This document shows, piece after piece, positions 53,967 to 62,689 of a DNA stretch of 64,000 bases (positions are counted from its first letter, which is position 1; every line of letters starts with the position of its first letter). The stretch comes from Roseateles_B sp051857535 (GTDB lineage: Bacteria > Pseudomonadota > Gammaproteobacteria > Burkholderiales > Burkholderiaceae_C), in contig NZ_JBPZGY010000005.1 in NCBI RefSeq assembly GCF_051857535.1, forward strand, positions 186,001 through 250,000, in the 5' to 3' direction. The translations under genes were made by a program, and so were the position numbers. The notes beneath the pieces are model-generated. The model was not told where the DNA came from. It ran no database searches and worked only from the letters and a program-made list of their open reading frames with translations.

Positions 53967-54896
53967 ATGGGATTCCTCATTGAAACCGTGTTCGGCGGCC
54001 TGATGACAGGCATGCTGTACTCCCTGATCGCCCTGGGCTTCGTGCTGATCTTCAAGGCCTCGGGCGTCTTCAACTTCGCCCAAGGAGCGATGGTGCTCTT
54101 CGCGGCCCTGGCCATGGCGCGCTTCTCGGAATGGATCCCCAAGTGGCTGGGCTTCGACAACCCGGTGCTGGCCAATGTGCTGGCCTTTGCCGCGGCCTGC
54201 GCGGTGATGGTGGCGGTGGCCTGGGCCATCGAGCGCTTCGTGCTGGGCAAGCTGGTCAACCAGGAAGGCATCACGCTCTTGATGGCCACGCTGGGCATCA
54301 CCTACTTCCTCGAAGGCCTGGGCCAGACCCTGTTCGGCTCGGACATCTACAAGATCGACATCGGCCTGCCCAAGGACCCGCTCTTCCTCTTCGAAAAGAC
54401 CTTCGAGGGCGGCGTGCTGGTCAACAAGGAAGACCTGGTCGCGGCCCTGATCGCCGCCGGCCTGGTGGCCCTGCTGGCGCTCTTTTTCCAGAAGACGGCC
54501 ACCGGCCGCGCCCTGCGTGCGGTGGCGGATGACCACCAGGCGGCGCAGTCCATCGGCATCCCGCTCTCGCGCATCTGGATCATCGTCTGGAGCGTGGCGG
54601 GCTTCGTGGCGCTGGTGGCCGGCATCATCTGGGGCTCCAAGCTGGGCGTGCAGTTCTCGCTGTCCCTCGTGGCGCTGAAGGCGCTGCCGGTGGTGATCCT
54701 CGGCGGGCTGACCTCGGTGCCGGGCGCCATCATCGGCGGCCTGCTGATCGGGGTGGGTGAGAAGGTCTCGGAGGTCTATCTGGGCCCGCTGCTGGGCGGC
54801 GGCATCGAGATCTGGTTTGCCTATGTGCTGGCCCTGGTGTTCCTGCTGGTGAGGCCGCAGGGGCTCTTCGGCGAGAAGATCATCGACCGCGTCTGA
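53967..54896 (+). CDS. livH: Branched-chain-type ABC permease (LivH)
   Basis: 309 residues, about eight membrane segments. The typical LivH start is FGGLMTGMLYSLIALGFVLIFKASGVFNFAQGAMVLF, and ALRAVADDHQAAQSIGIPLSRIWIIVWSVAG is the cytoplasmic coupling region. LPVVILGGLTSVPGAIIGGLLIGVGE completes it. It starts 12 bases after livG. Confidence 0.94.
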   Translation: MGFLIETVFGGLMTGMLYSLIALGFVLIFKASGVFNFAQGAMVLFAALAMARFSEWIPKWLGFDNPVLANVLAFAAACAVMVAVAWAIERFVLGKLVNQEGITLLMATLGITYFLEGLGQTLFGSDIYKIDIGLPKDPLFLFEKTFEGGVLVNKEDLVAALIAAGLVALLALFFQKTATGRALRAVADDHQAAQSIGIPLSRIWIIVWSVAGFVALVAGIIWGSKLGVQFSLSLVALKALPVVILGGLTSVPGAIIGGLLIGVGEKVSEVYLGPLLGGGIEIWFAYVLALVFLLVRPQGLFGEKIIDRV

Positions 54897-54926
54897 GCGA
54901 CAAGAACAAGAAAGCAGGAGAACCCC

Positions 54927-55991
54927 ATGCTCTACCGCGAGAACGGCCAGTTCAAGACGAGCTACAGCGCCGACAGCCAGATCTTCCCCATCCGCCAGGA
55001 CGCCATCTTCATCGTGCTGCTGCTGGCGGTGGCCTTCATCGGCGTGCCCATGCTGGCCTCGGAATACCTCTTCCGCGCCATCCTCATCCCCTTCCTGATC
55101 CTGGCCCTGGCGGCCCTGGGCCTGAACGTGCTGGTGGGCTACTGCGGGCAGATCTCGCTGGGCACCGGCGCCTTCATGGCCGTAGGGGCCTATGCGGCTT
55201 ACAACTTCCATGTGCGCATCGAGGGCCTGCCCCTGGTGCTGTCCCTGCTGGGCGGCGGCTTCTGCGCCACGCTGGTGGGCGTGTTCTTCGGCATTCCCTC
55301 GTTGCGCATCCGCGGGCTCTACCTCGCGGTGGCGACGCTGGCCGCGCAGTTCTTCTGCGACTGGGCCTTCCTGCGCATCAAGTGGTTCACGAATGACTCG
55401 AGCTCGGGCAATGTCTCGGTCTCGGATCTGCAGGTCTTCGGCCTGCCCATCGACTCCCCAGTGCAGAAGTACCTGTTCTGCCTCAGCGTGCTGGCGCTCT
55501 TCGCGCTGCTGACCAAGAACCTGGTGCGCTCAGCCGTGGGCCGCGAATGGATGGCCATGCGCGACATGGACGTGGCGGCCAGCGTGATCGGCATCCGCCC
55601 GGTCTACGCCAAGCTCAGCGCCTTCGCTGTGTCCAGCTTCATCGTGGGCGTGGCCGGCGCGCTGTGGGGCTTCGTGCACCTGGGCTCCTGGGAGCCGGCC
55701 GCCTTCTCCATCGACCGCAGCTTCCAGCTGCTGTTCATGGTGATCATCGGCGGTCTGGGCTCGATCTCCGGCGCCTTCTTCGGCGCGGCCTTCATCATCG
55801 TGCTGCCCATCCTGCTGAACCAGATCCCGCACTGGCTGGGCATCCCGCTGGGCACCGAGACGGCCTCGCACCTGGAGTTCATGATCTTCGGCGCGCTGAT
55901 CGTCTTCTTCCTGATCGTCGAGCCGCACGGCATCGCGCGCTTGTGGGCCACCGCCAAGGAAAAGCTGCGGCTCTGGCCCTTCCCCCATTGA
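54927..55991 (+). CDS. livM: Branched-chain-type ABC permease (LivM)
   Basis: 354 residues. LivM pattern: ALAALGLNVLVGYCGQISLGTGAFMAVGAYAAYN, LRIRGLYLAVATLAAQFFCDW, the coupling loop AVGREWMAMRDMDVAASVIGIRPVYAKLSAFAVSSFIVGVAGAL, and GGLGSISGAFFGAAFIIVLP. The N-terminus is about 35 residues longer than usual. AGGAG precedes the ATG. Confidence 0.94.
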   Translation: MLYRENGQFKTSYSADSQIFPIRQDAIFIVLLLAVAFIGVPMLASEYLFRAILIPFLILALAALGLNVLVGYCGQISLGTGAFMAVGAYAAYNFHVRIEGLPLVLSLLGGGFCATLVGVFFGIPSLRIRGLYLAVATLAAQFFCDWAFLRIKWFTNDSSSGNVSVSDLQVFGLPIDSPVQKYLFCLSVLALFALLTKNLVRSAVGREWMAMRDMDVAASVIGIRPVYAKLSAFAVSSFIVGVAGALWGFVHLGSWEPAAFSIDRSFQLLFMVIIGGLGSISGAFFGAAFIIVLPILLNQIPHWLGIPLGTETASHLEFMIFGALIVFFLIVEPHGIARLWATAKEKLRLWPFPH

Positions 55992-56044
55992 TCACACCGC
56001 TTCAAAACAGCACCACGAGTGCAAACGCCAAGGAGACAGGCACC

Positions 56045-57376
56045 ATGTTGAAACTGAAGTCGCTTGCAGTCGCCGCCACCGTTGTGTCGGCATGTCTGGC
56101 CGGGCTGTCCACCTCGGTGGCCGCAGCCGATGCCAAGGAGCAGTTCTTCCCCGTGCTGGTGTACCGCACCGGCGCCTACGCCCCCAACGGCACGCCCTGG
56201 GCCAATGGCTATGTGGACTACCTCAAGCTGATCAATGCCAAGGGCGGCATCAACGGCGTGAAGATCACCTTCGAGGAATGCGAGACCGGCTATGCCACCG
56301 ACCGCTCGGTGGAGTGCTATGAGCGCCTGAAGGGCAAGGGCGCGACGCTGTTCCAGCCACTCTCGACCGGCGCCACCTTCGCGCTGACCGAGAAGGCGCC
56401 CGTGGACAAGATCCCCCTGATCACCGCCGGCTACGGCCGCAGTGAAAGCCAGGACGGCGGCGTCTTCAAGTGGAACTTCCCCCTGCTGGGCACCTACTGG
56501 GTGGCGGCCGACGTGCTGCTGCAGCACGTGGTCAAGAAGGAAGGCGGCTGGGACAAGATCAAGGGCAAGAAGATCGCCCTGGTCTATCACGACAGCCCCT
56601 ACGGCAAGGAACCCATCCCCCTGCTGCAGGAGCGTGCCAAGCTGCATGGCTTCGAGCTGCAGCTGCTGCCGGTGACGGCCCCGGGCGTGGAGCAGAAGGC
56701 CACCTGGCTGCAGGTGCGCCAGAGCCGGCCGGACTTCGTCTTCCTGTGGGGCTGGGGCGTGATGAACTCCACCGCGCTGAAGGAAGCGCAGGCCACCGGC
56801 TATCCGCGCGAGAAGATGTACGGCGTCTGGTGGGCCGGCGCCGAGCCGGACGTCAAGGACGTGGGCGATGGTGCCAAGGGCTACAGCGCCGTGACCATGC
56901 AGCATGGTGCGGAGCCGCAGTCCAAGGTCGCACAGGACATCCTCAAGGAGCTGCACGGCAAGGGTCAGGGCACGGGGCCGAAGGAAGAAGTGGGCCAGGT
57001 GCTGTACATGCGCGGCCTGCTGTCCGCGGCCATGGGCGTGGAAGGCGTGCGCCGCGCGCAGGAGCGCTTCGGCAAGGGCAAGGTCATGACCGGCGAGCAG
57101 GTCCGTTGGGGCCTGGAGAACCTGGCCCTGGACCAGAAGAAGCTCGATGCCCTGGGCCTGGCCGGCGTGATGCGCCCGGTCTCGACCTCCTGCGCCGACC
57201 ACATGGGCGCCAACTGGGCCCGCGTGCACAGCTGGGATGGCAAGAAGTGGAACTTCGTCAGTGACTGGTACCAGGCGGATGAGCAGATCATCAAGCCGCT
57301 GGTCAAGAGCACGGCGGACAAGTACGCCGCCGAGAAGAAGCAGCAGCGGAGGACGCCAGAAGACTGCCAGTCCTGA
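56045..57376 (+). CDS. ABC transporter substrate-binding protein (Leu/Ile/Val-type fold)
   Basis: 443 residues from the ATG at 56045. Signal peptide to about residue 28 (STSVAAA-DAK). The periplasmic-binding type I fold is seen in YAPNGTPWANGYVDYLKLINAKGGINGVKITFEECETGYATDRSVECYERL, and PLITAGYGRSESQDGGVFKWNFPLLGTYW, in outline. These bind amino acids or aromatic and aliphatic acids. With the two CoA ligases of the operon, an organic acid is more likely than an amino acid here. The 216-bp gap to the next gene holds repeat copy R4. Confidence 0.9.
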   Translation: MLKLKSLAVAATVVSACLAGLSTSVAAADAKEQFFPVLVYRTGAYAPNGTPWANGYVDYLKLINAKGGINGVKITFEECETGYATDRSVECYERLKGKGATLFQPLSTGATFALTEKAPVDKIPLITAGYGRSESQDGGVFKWNFPLLGTYWVAADVLLQHVVKKEGGWDKIKGKKIALVYHDSPYGKEPIPLLQERAKLHGFELQLLPVTAPGVEQKATWLQVRQSRPDFVFLWGWGVMNSTALKEAQATGYPREKMYGVWWAGAEPDVKDVGDGAKGYSAVTMQHGAEPQSKVAQDILKELHGKGQGTGPKEEVGQVLYMRGLLSAAMGVEGVRRAQERFGKGKVMTGEQVRWGLENLALDQKKLDALGLAGVMRPVSTSCADHMGANWARVHSWDGKKWNFVSDWYQADEQIIKPLVKSTADKYAAEKKQQRRTPEDCQS

Positions 57377-57463
57377 TCGGACTGGCCGCCTTCCGGCGGG
57401 GCCGGAGTTCCTGTGAGCGCCCACCCCATCCCCGTCCTCCAGGAGGGCGGGGGAATGGACCAG

Positions 57464-57540
57464 CCCCTACCGACTTCGTCGGCCCCCTCAAGGGGGCGCG
57501 CCCGCAGGCTCGGCAAAGCCGAATCCTCGGGCGCCGCTTG
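57464..57540 (+). repeat. Intergenic multi-hairpin repeat, copy R4, inside the operon
   Basis: CCCCTACCGACTTCGTCGG, CCCCCTCAAGGGGG and GGCTCGGCAAAGCCGA follow one another, the same order as copies R1 and R5. Upstream at 57430-57452 is another hairpin (CCCCGTCCTCC/GGAGGGCGGGG). It lies between the binding-protein gene and livF, so the mRNA is strongly structured here. Confidence 0.8.
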
Positions 57541-57592
57541 GCTAGCACGTGACCTGCGGTGCGGGTGCCGTGTGCAAGCATGGAGAACTGAA

Positions 57593-58399
57593 ATGAGCAA
57601 TGTGCTTCTGAACGTCAATGGCATCGAGGTGATCTACAACCATGTGATCCTCGTGCTCAAGGGCGTGTCGCTGCAGGTGAAGGAAGGTGGCATCGTGGCC
57701 CTGCTGGGCGGCAATGGCGCGGGCAAGACGACCACGCTGCGCGCGGTCTCCAACCTGCTGGAGGGCGAGCGGGGCGAGGTGACCAAGGGCTCGATCGAGC
57801 TGCGCGGCGAACGCATCGAGAAGCTCTCCACCGCCGAGATGGTCAACCGCGGCGTGGTGCAAGTGATGGAAGGGCGGCACTGCTTCGCCCACCTGAGCAT
57901 CGAGGAGAACCTGATGACCGGCGCCTACACGCGGCGCGACGGCAAGGTCGCTGTGCAGCAGACACTGGAGAAGGTCTACAACTACTTCCCCCGGCTCAAG
58001 ACGCGCCGCAGCAGCCAGGCGGCCTACACCTCGGGCGGGGAGCAGCAGATGTGCGCCATCGGCCGCGCGCTGATGGCCAACCCGAAGATGGTGCTGCTGG
58101 ACGAGCCCTCCATGGGCTTGGCCCCGCAGATCGTCGAGGAGGTCTTCGAGATCGTGAAGGACCTCAACAGCAAGGAGGGCACGACCTTCCTGCTGGCCGA
58201 GCAGAACACCAATATGGCGCTGCGCTACGCCGACTACGGCTACATCCTGGAGAACGGGCGTGTGGTGATGGACGGCGAGGCCAAGGGCCTGCGTGAGAAC
58301 GAGGACGTCAAGGAGTTCTACCTGGGCATGGGCGGTGGTGACCGCAAGAGTTTCAAGGACGTCAAGAGCTACAAGCGCCGCAAGCGCTGGTTGGCGTGA
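57593..58399 (+). CDS. livF: Branched-chain-type ABC ATPase (LivF)
   Basis: 268 residues from the ATG at 57593, where the LivF fold starts (SNVLLNVNGIEVIYNHVILVLKGVSLQV). The open frame extends upstream through the repeat without homology. Walker A LGGNGAGKTT (about residues 38-47), GVVQVMEGRHCFAHLSIEENLMTGAY, signature TSGGEQQMCAIGRALM and Walker B LLDEPSMGLAPQIVEE. The C-terminal tail after the ATPase is longer and basic (KSYKRRKRWLA). Confidence 0.92.
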   Translation: MSNVLLNVNGIEVIYNHVILVLKGVSLQVKEGGIVALLGGNGAGKTTTLRAVSNLLEGERGEVTKGSIELRGERIEKLSTAEMVNRGVVQVMEGRHCFAHLSIEENLMTGAYTRRDGKVAVQQTLEKVYNYFPRLKTRRSSQAAYTSGGEQQMCAIGRALMANPKMVLLDEPSMGLAPQIVEEVFEIVKDLNSKEGTTFLLAEQNTNMALRYADYGYILENGRVVMDGEAKGLRENEDVKEFYLGMGGGDRKSFKDVKSYKRRKRWLA

Positions 58400-58403
58400 A
58401 CCA

Positions 58404-58510
58404 CCCCCTACCGGCTTCGCCGGCCCCCTCAAGGGGGCAACACCGGCCGCCCGGCAGAGCCGGATCGGCGGTGTTCGCGCGGGGCGAGCGCCGGCTGCGC
58501 CGAGCGCTCT
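58404..58510 (+). repeat. Intergenic multi-hairpin repeat, copy R5, inside the operon
   Basis: Starts five bases after livF. CCCCCTACCGGCTTCGCCGG, CCCCCTCAAGGGGG, an AACACCG...CGGTGTT outer stem holding CCGGCAGAGCCGG, then GCGAGCGCCGGCTGCGCCGA. The last part is shared with copy R3. Up to four hairpins would form in the mRNA. Confidence 0.85.
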
Positions 58511-58534
58511 TTGCATGGAGCGAGGTGACTTGCC

Positions 58535-58834
58535 ATGAGTGATGAGAGCTGGGGATTTGCGCTGCCGGCCTTCAAGCCGGAGGAGGCGCTGCAGAAGCTG
58601 CGGCGGGATCTGCGCGAGCTGGGGCTCACGGAGCGGGAAGGGCGCTTCGAGCGGCGGGGCACGGCCATCGCCCGGGCGGCGGTGGACGGCTCGACGCTGA
58701 AGGTGGCGCTGGTGAAGCGGCCGGCCCGCACGCCCGAATGGAACGAGAAGACGGTCAGGGACAGCGCGCAGCTGCGTGACTTCCTGGCCCTGGTGAAGAA
58801 AAACCTCTCTGGCTGGAGTGATGCCGATGAGTGA
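58535..58834 (+). CDS. Small conserved hypothetical protein of the transporter/ligase operon
   Basis: 99 residues, acidic at both ends, with a helical middle (FKPEEALQKLRRDLRELGLTEREGRFERRG) and a beta-like AIARAAVDGSTLKVALVKRP. No signal, membrane segment or known motif. Its stop overlaps the start of the CoA ligase gene by eight bases, so they are translationally coupled. It may assist the ligase. I do not recognise it. Confidence 0.75.
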   Translation: MSDESWGFALPAFKPEEALQKLRRDLRELGLTEREGRFERRGTAIARAAVDGSTLKVALVKRPARTPEWNEKTVRDSAQLRDFLALVKKNLSGWSDADE

Positions 58835-60074
58835 GTTCTACGACAGCCTCGAAGTCCGCGACCCGCAGTTGCGCGAGGCCGCGCTGATGGCCGCGTTGCC
58901 ACGGCAGGTGGCGCAGGCGCAGGCGAACACGGTGGCCTATGCGGAGCTGCTGGCGGGCGTCGATGCGGCCAGCATCGATTCCCGCGCGGCCCTGGCCCGG
59001 TTGCCGGTCACGCGCAAGTCCGAGCTGCTGGCGCGTCAGCAGGCGGTGCGCGCCGCGGGTGGCGATGCCTTCGGCGGCTTCTCGGCCATCGGCTGGGGCG
59101 TGGCTCGGCGGGTGTTCCAGTCGCCCGGCACGATCTATGAGCCTGAGGGGGCGAAGCCCGACTACTGGCGCATGGCCCGCGCCCTGCACGCGGCGGGCCT
59201 GCGCGGCGGCGAGTTGCTGCACAACAGCTTCAGCTACCACCTGACCCCGGCCGGCTCCATGATGGAAGGTGGCGCCCATGCCCTGGGCTGCACGGTCTTC
59301 CCGGGCGGCGTGGGCAATACCGAGCTGCAGCTGCAGGCCATGGCGGAGTTGCGGCCCACCGGCTACATCGGCACACCCAGTTTCCTCAAGATCCTCGTCG
59401 AGAAGGCCACGGAGTCCGGACAGGCGCTGAGCCTGCGCAAGGCCATGGTCAGCGGCGAAGCCTTCCCCTCGGCCCTGCGGGACTGGCTGCTGGGGCGCGG
59501 CATCGCCGGCTACCAGTGCTATGCCACGGCCGACCTCGGCCTCATCGCCTACGAGACCCCGGCCCGCGAAGGCCTGGTGCTGGACGAGGGCGTGATCGTC
59601 GAGATCGTGCGCCCGGGCACTGGCGATCCGGTCGCGGAGGGCGAGGTCGGCGAGGTGGTGGTGACCACGCTGAACCCCGACTACCCGCTGATCCGCTTCG
59701 GCACCGGCGACCTCTCCGCGCTGATGCCTGGCCACTGTCCCACGGGCCGCAGCAATGCCCGCATCAAGGGCTGGATGGGCCGCGCGGACCAGAGTGCCAA
59801 GGTGCGCGGCATGTTCGTGCATGCCGGGCAGGTGGGCGAGGTACTCAAGCGCTTCCCCCAGCTGGGCCGCGGACGCCTGGTGGTGGAGGGCGAACTGGCC
59901 CAGGACCGCATGAGCCTGCAGGTGGAGCTGGCCTCGGTGCCCGAGGGCCTCGGGGCGCAACTGGTGTCGGCGCTGCGCGACGTCACCAAGCTGCGTGGCG
60001 AGGTGCAGTTCGTGCCGCCCGGCAGCCTGCCCAACGACGGACGGGTGATCGAGGACCGCCGCAAGTTCGACTGA
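58827..60074 (+). CDS. Phenylacetate-CoA ligase-like AMP-dependent enzyme
   Basis: 415 residues from the ATG at 58827; ATG 58821 and GTG 58818 are close alternatives. PaaK-like features: LLHNSFSYHLTPAGSMMEGGAHALGCTVFPGG replaces the usual Ser/Gly-rich adenylation loop, followed by YIGTPSFLKILVEKA, YATADLGLIAYE and LIRFGTGDLSAL. The C-terminal domain has GWMGRADQSAKVRGMFVHAGQV. It is a divergent PaaK type. In an operon with a separate acyl-CoA synthetase it may activate a second acid or a degradation product. Substrate is unknown. Confidence 0.85.
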   Translation: MSEFYDSLEVRDPQLREAALMAALPRQVAQAQANTVAYAELLAGVDAASIDSRAALARLPVTRKSELLARQQAVRAAGGDAFGGFSAIGWGVARRVFQSPGTIYEPEGAKPDYWRMARALHAAGLRGGELLHNSFSYHLTPAGSMMEGGAHALGCTVFPGGVGNTELQLQAMAELRPTGYIGTPSFLKILVEKATESGQALSLRKAMVSGEAFPSALRDWLLGRGIAGYQCYATADLGLIAYETPAREGLVLDEGVIVEIVRPGTGDPVAEGEVGEVVVTTLNPDYPLIRFGTGDLSALMPGHCPTGRSNARIKGWMGRADQSAKVRGMFVHAGQVGEVLKRFPQLGRGRLVVEGELAQDRMSLQVELASVPEGLGAQLVSALRDVTKLRGEVQFVPPGSLPNDGRVIEDRRKFD

Positions 60075-60203
60075 TCATGCGCCAGCGGGCTTCTGGCCGT
60101 CCCGGGTGTGCATTAGGAAGCCACATCCGTAGTTTCCGATGTGCGGATCAGCAGCGGCTCAACTAGCATGGCGCTGCCCCTGGCCACAAAAAAGGAGACA
60201 GCC

Positions 60204-61190
60204 ATGCGAACCCGCCCGACCGCCCTCGGCATGATCACCCTAGCCAGCCTGATGGCGCTGCCTCTGGCCGCCCGGGCTGAGTACCCTGAGAAGCCCATCA
60301 CCATCGTCGTGCCCTTCTCGGCCGGCGGCCCCACCGACAAGGTGGCCCGCGACCTCGCCGAGTCCCTGCGCAAGACGCTCAACGCCACCCTGGTGATCGA
60401 GAACGTCGGCGGTGCCGGCGGCACCCTGGGCGCCACCAAGGTTGCCAAGGCCGCCCCGGATGGCTACACGGTGCTGCTGCACCACATCGGCATGGCGACC
60501 TCGCCAGCGCTCTACCGCAACCTGCAGTACAAGACCCTGGACGACTTCGAATACCTGGGCCTGATCAACGAGGTGCCCATGACCCTGGTGGCCAAGCCCA
60601 CCATGGCTGCCGCGAACTACGCCGATCTGGCCAAGTGGATCGCCGCCAACAAGGAGAAGGTCAATCTGGCCAATGCCGGCCTGGGCTCGGCCTCCCACCT
60701 GTGCGGCCTGCTGTTCCAGAGCACCATCAAGATCGACATGACCACCGTGCCGTACAAGGGCACCGGCCCGGCCATGACGGACCTGATCGGTGGCCAGGTG
60801 GACATCATGTGCGACCAGACCACCAACACCAGCTCGCAGATCGAGGGCGGCAAGATCAAGGCCTATGCCGTGACCTCCACCAAGCGCCTGAGCAGCCCGG
60901 CCCTGGCCAAGCTGCCCACCCTGGACGAGCTGGGTCTCAAGGGCTTCAGCGTGGCCATCTGGCACGGGCTCTATGCGCCCAAGGGCACGCCCAAGCCGGT
61001 GCTGGACAAGCTCAACGCCGGCCTCAAGAAGGCCCTGCAGGACCCGGACCTGCACAAGCGCCAGGAGGCGCTGGGAGCGGTGATCGTGCAGGACACCCGT
61101 GTCAATCCCGCCGAGCACAAGAAGTTCGTGACGGATGAGATTGCCAAGTGGGGCACGGTGATCAAGGCCGCTGGTCAGTACGCCGACTGA
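60204..61190 (+). CDS. Tripartite tricarboxylate transporter binding protein (Bug/TctC family)
   Basis: 328 residues from the ATG at 60204, with AAAAGGAGACAGCC before it. Signal peptide to about residue 25 (PLAARA-EYP). The Bug family signature YPEKPITIVVPFSAGGPTDKVARDLAESL is followed by VIENVGGAGGTLGATKVAKAAPDGYTVLL and VPYKGTGPAMTDLIGGQVDIMCDQ. These periplasmic proteins bind carboxylates. No TctA or TctB membrane genes are in the window, a common situation in Burkholderiales. Confidence 0.94.
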   Translation: MRTRPTALGMITLASLMALPLAARAEYPEKPITIVVPFSAGGPTDKVARDLAESLRKTLNATLVIENVGGAGGTLGATKVAKAAPDGYTVLLHHIGMATSPALYRNLQYKTLDDFEYLGLINEVPMTLVAKPTMAAANYADLAKWIAANKEKVNLANAGLGSASHLCGLLFQSTIKIDMTTVPYKGTGPAMTDLIGGQVDIMCDQTTNTSSQIEGGKIKAYAVTSTKRLSSPALAKLPTLDELGLKGFSVAIWHGLYAPKGTPKPVLDKLNAGLKKALQDPDLHKRQEALGAVIVQDTRVNPAEHKKFVTDEIAKWGTVIKAAGQYAD

Positions 61191-61315
61191 GCCGTTCGCT
61201 CCGGGCGGGCGGCGCCGCGCCGCGCCGCCTGGCGTATGCTCGCGTCGGTCCGGTTGAGGCTCTCGCCGCAGCCGTCTGATGGTCCTCTTTCCCGCCCGTC
61301 CCGGGCCTGTTCCTG

Positions 61316-62284
61316 ATGCCCTGTTCCCCTCACGTACCAGCTGCTGGCGTCTCGGCACTGCTGCCGCGTCGTGGCCTGCTGTGCCTGGGGCTGGCTGCGG
61401 CCGCGGCGCCGGTGTTCCGGGCTGATGCTGCCACGGCAGCCGTCACTGCAGCCGCAGCTGCTGCTGCCCCAGCGGCCAGCACTGCAGCGGGGCCAGACAA
61501 GCTGCTCCCGGCGCTGATCCCCGACGACGTGCTGCTGGACTACCAGCGCTTCCTGGCAGGCCGGGACCCGGTGGGCATCACTGATTTCAGTGGCCCGCAT
61601 GCGCGCCGTGACGTGATTGAGGTCCTGCTGGTGCAGCAGGCCCTGGCCCGGCAGGACAACGAGCTGCGCCTGAGCCTCACGCCCATGCCCACCAGCCAGC
61701 GCCTGCAGGCCGAGCTGCGCTCCGGCCACGCCGCCTGCAGCGCGACCAGCTACTGGCGCGAGGACTTCCCCCAGGCCGACGGCCTGCTGTTCAGCGACCC
61801 CTTGCTGGAGGAAGGCGACTTCGAGGTCGGCTTCTACACCTCGGCGGACAACGAGAAGGCGCTTTCCGCCCGCAGCCTGCGCGATCTGCTGCCATTGCGC
61901 GTGCTCAGCAATCGCAGCTGGCGGGTGGACTGGCAGACCCTGGAGCAGCTGGGCTTCTCCGAGCTCCAGCATGTGGCCAGCTGGAACCTGATGCCGCGCA
62001 TGGTGCAGCAGGGCCGGGCTGACCTGCTGCTGGCGCCGTTCCAGCCCACGCCGGACCTGTCCCTGATCGTGGAGGGCATACGCCTGGTCCCGGTGCCTGG
62101 CCTCAAGCTGCGCATGCGGGGCACGCGGCATTTCCTGATCTCCCGCACGCACCCTCTGGGGCCGCGGCTGCGCGCCCAGCTCAATGGCGGCCTGGCCCGC
62201 CTGAAGCAGCAGGGCCTGATCCGCCGCGCCTATGAGCAGAGCGGCTTCTTCAACGCCCGTGTGGCGGGGTGGACGCGGCTCTGA
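61316..62284 (+). CDS. Periplasmic binding-protein-like protein with poly-Ala linker
   Basis: 322 residues. The N-terminus has LLPRRGLLCLGLAAAAAP, a possible twin-arginine signal (RR, then a hydrophobic run). A low-complexity Ala/Thr tract (about residues 38-60) follows. The body is of the family 3 solute-binding type: DNELRLSLTPMPTSQRLQAELRSGHAACSATSYWREDF, LLFSDPLLEEGDFEVGFYTS and RVLSNRSWRVDWQTLEQLG. No transporter partner is adjacent. Function is unknown. Confidence 0.75.
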   Translation: MPCSPHVPAAGVSALLPRRGLLCLGLAAAAAPVFRADAATAAVTAAAAAAAPAASTAAGPDKLLPALIPDDVLLDYQRFLAGRDPVGITDFSGPHARRDVIEVLLVQQALARQDNELRLSLTPMPTSQRLQAELRSGHAACSATSYWREDFPQADGLLFSDPLLEEGDFEVGFYTSADNEKALSARSLRDLLPLRVLSNRSWRVDWQTLEQLGFSELQHVASWNLMPRMVQQGRADLLLAPFQPTPDLSLIVEGIRLVPVPGLKLRMRGTRHFLISRTHPLGPRLRAQLNGGLARLKQQGLIRRAYEQSGFFNARVAGWTRL

Positions 62285-62305
62285 GCCTGCGAGGCAGGAC
62301 TACCC

Positions 62306-62674
62306 TCAGGCCGGCAGTTCCACCAGCACGAACTGCTTGCGCACGGGCTCGAGCACCTCGAATTCACCACGAAAGCCGGGCGGGATGACGGCGCCCTCGC
62401 CGGGCCCGACCTCGGTGCGGCTGCCATCCTCGCCATGCAGACAGATGCGGCCTTCCAGCACGTGGAAATACTCCTGCGTGCCCGGCGCGAACTCGATGCG
62501 CCAGCGGCCCACCTCGCAGGCCCAGACGCCTGCGCTCATCGGGCCGGCCTCGTGCATCAGCCAGGTCTGGCGCTGCGGGGCACCTTCGACGCGACGGTCC
62601 TCGCGGGGCTGGTCCCATTGCGGGGCCAGGCCCTCGGTGCTGGCGATGGGGGTGATGCGGGGCGCGGTACTCAC
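62306..62674 (-). CDS. Cupin protein (DUF861/ethanolamine-utilisation type)
   Basis: 122 residues with a GTG start at 62674. The single cupin is GVWACEVGRWRIEFAPGTQEYFHVLEGRICLHGEDG followed by VGPGEGAVIPPGFRGEFEVLEP, the pattern of the cupin_3 (DUF861) group. It lies 15 bases after the VOC gene on the same strand. Confidence 0.88.
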   Translation of the reverse strand: MSTAPRITPIASTEGLAPQWDQPREDRRVEGAPQRQTWLMHEAGPMSAGVWACEVGRWRIEFAPGTQEYFHVLEGRICLHGEDGSRTEVGPGEGAVIPPGFRGEFEVLEPVRKQFVLVELPA

Positions 62675-62689
62675 CGGGGGCGCTCCGTC

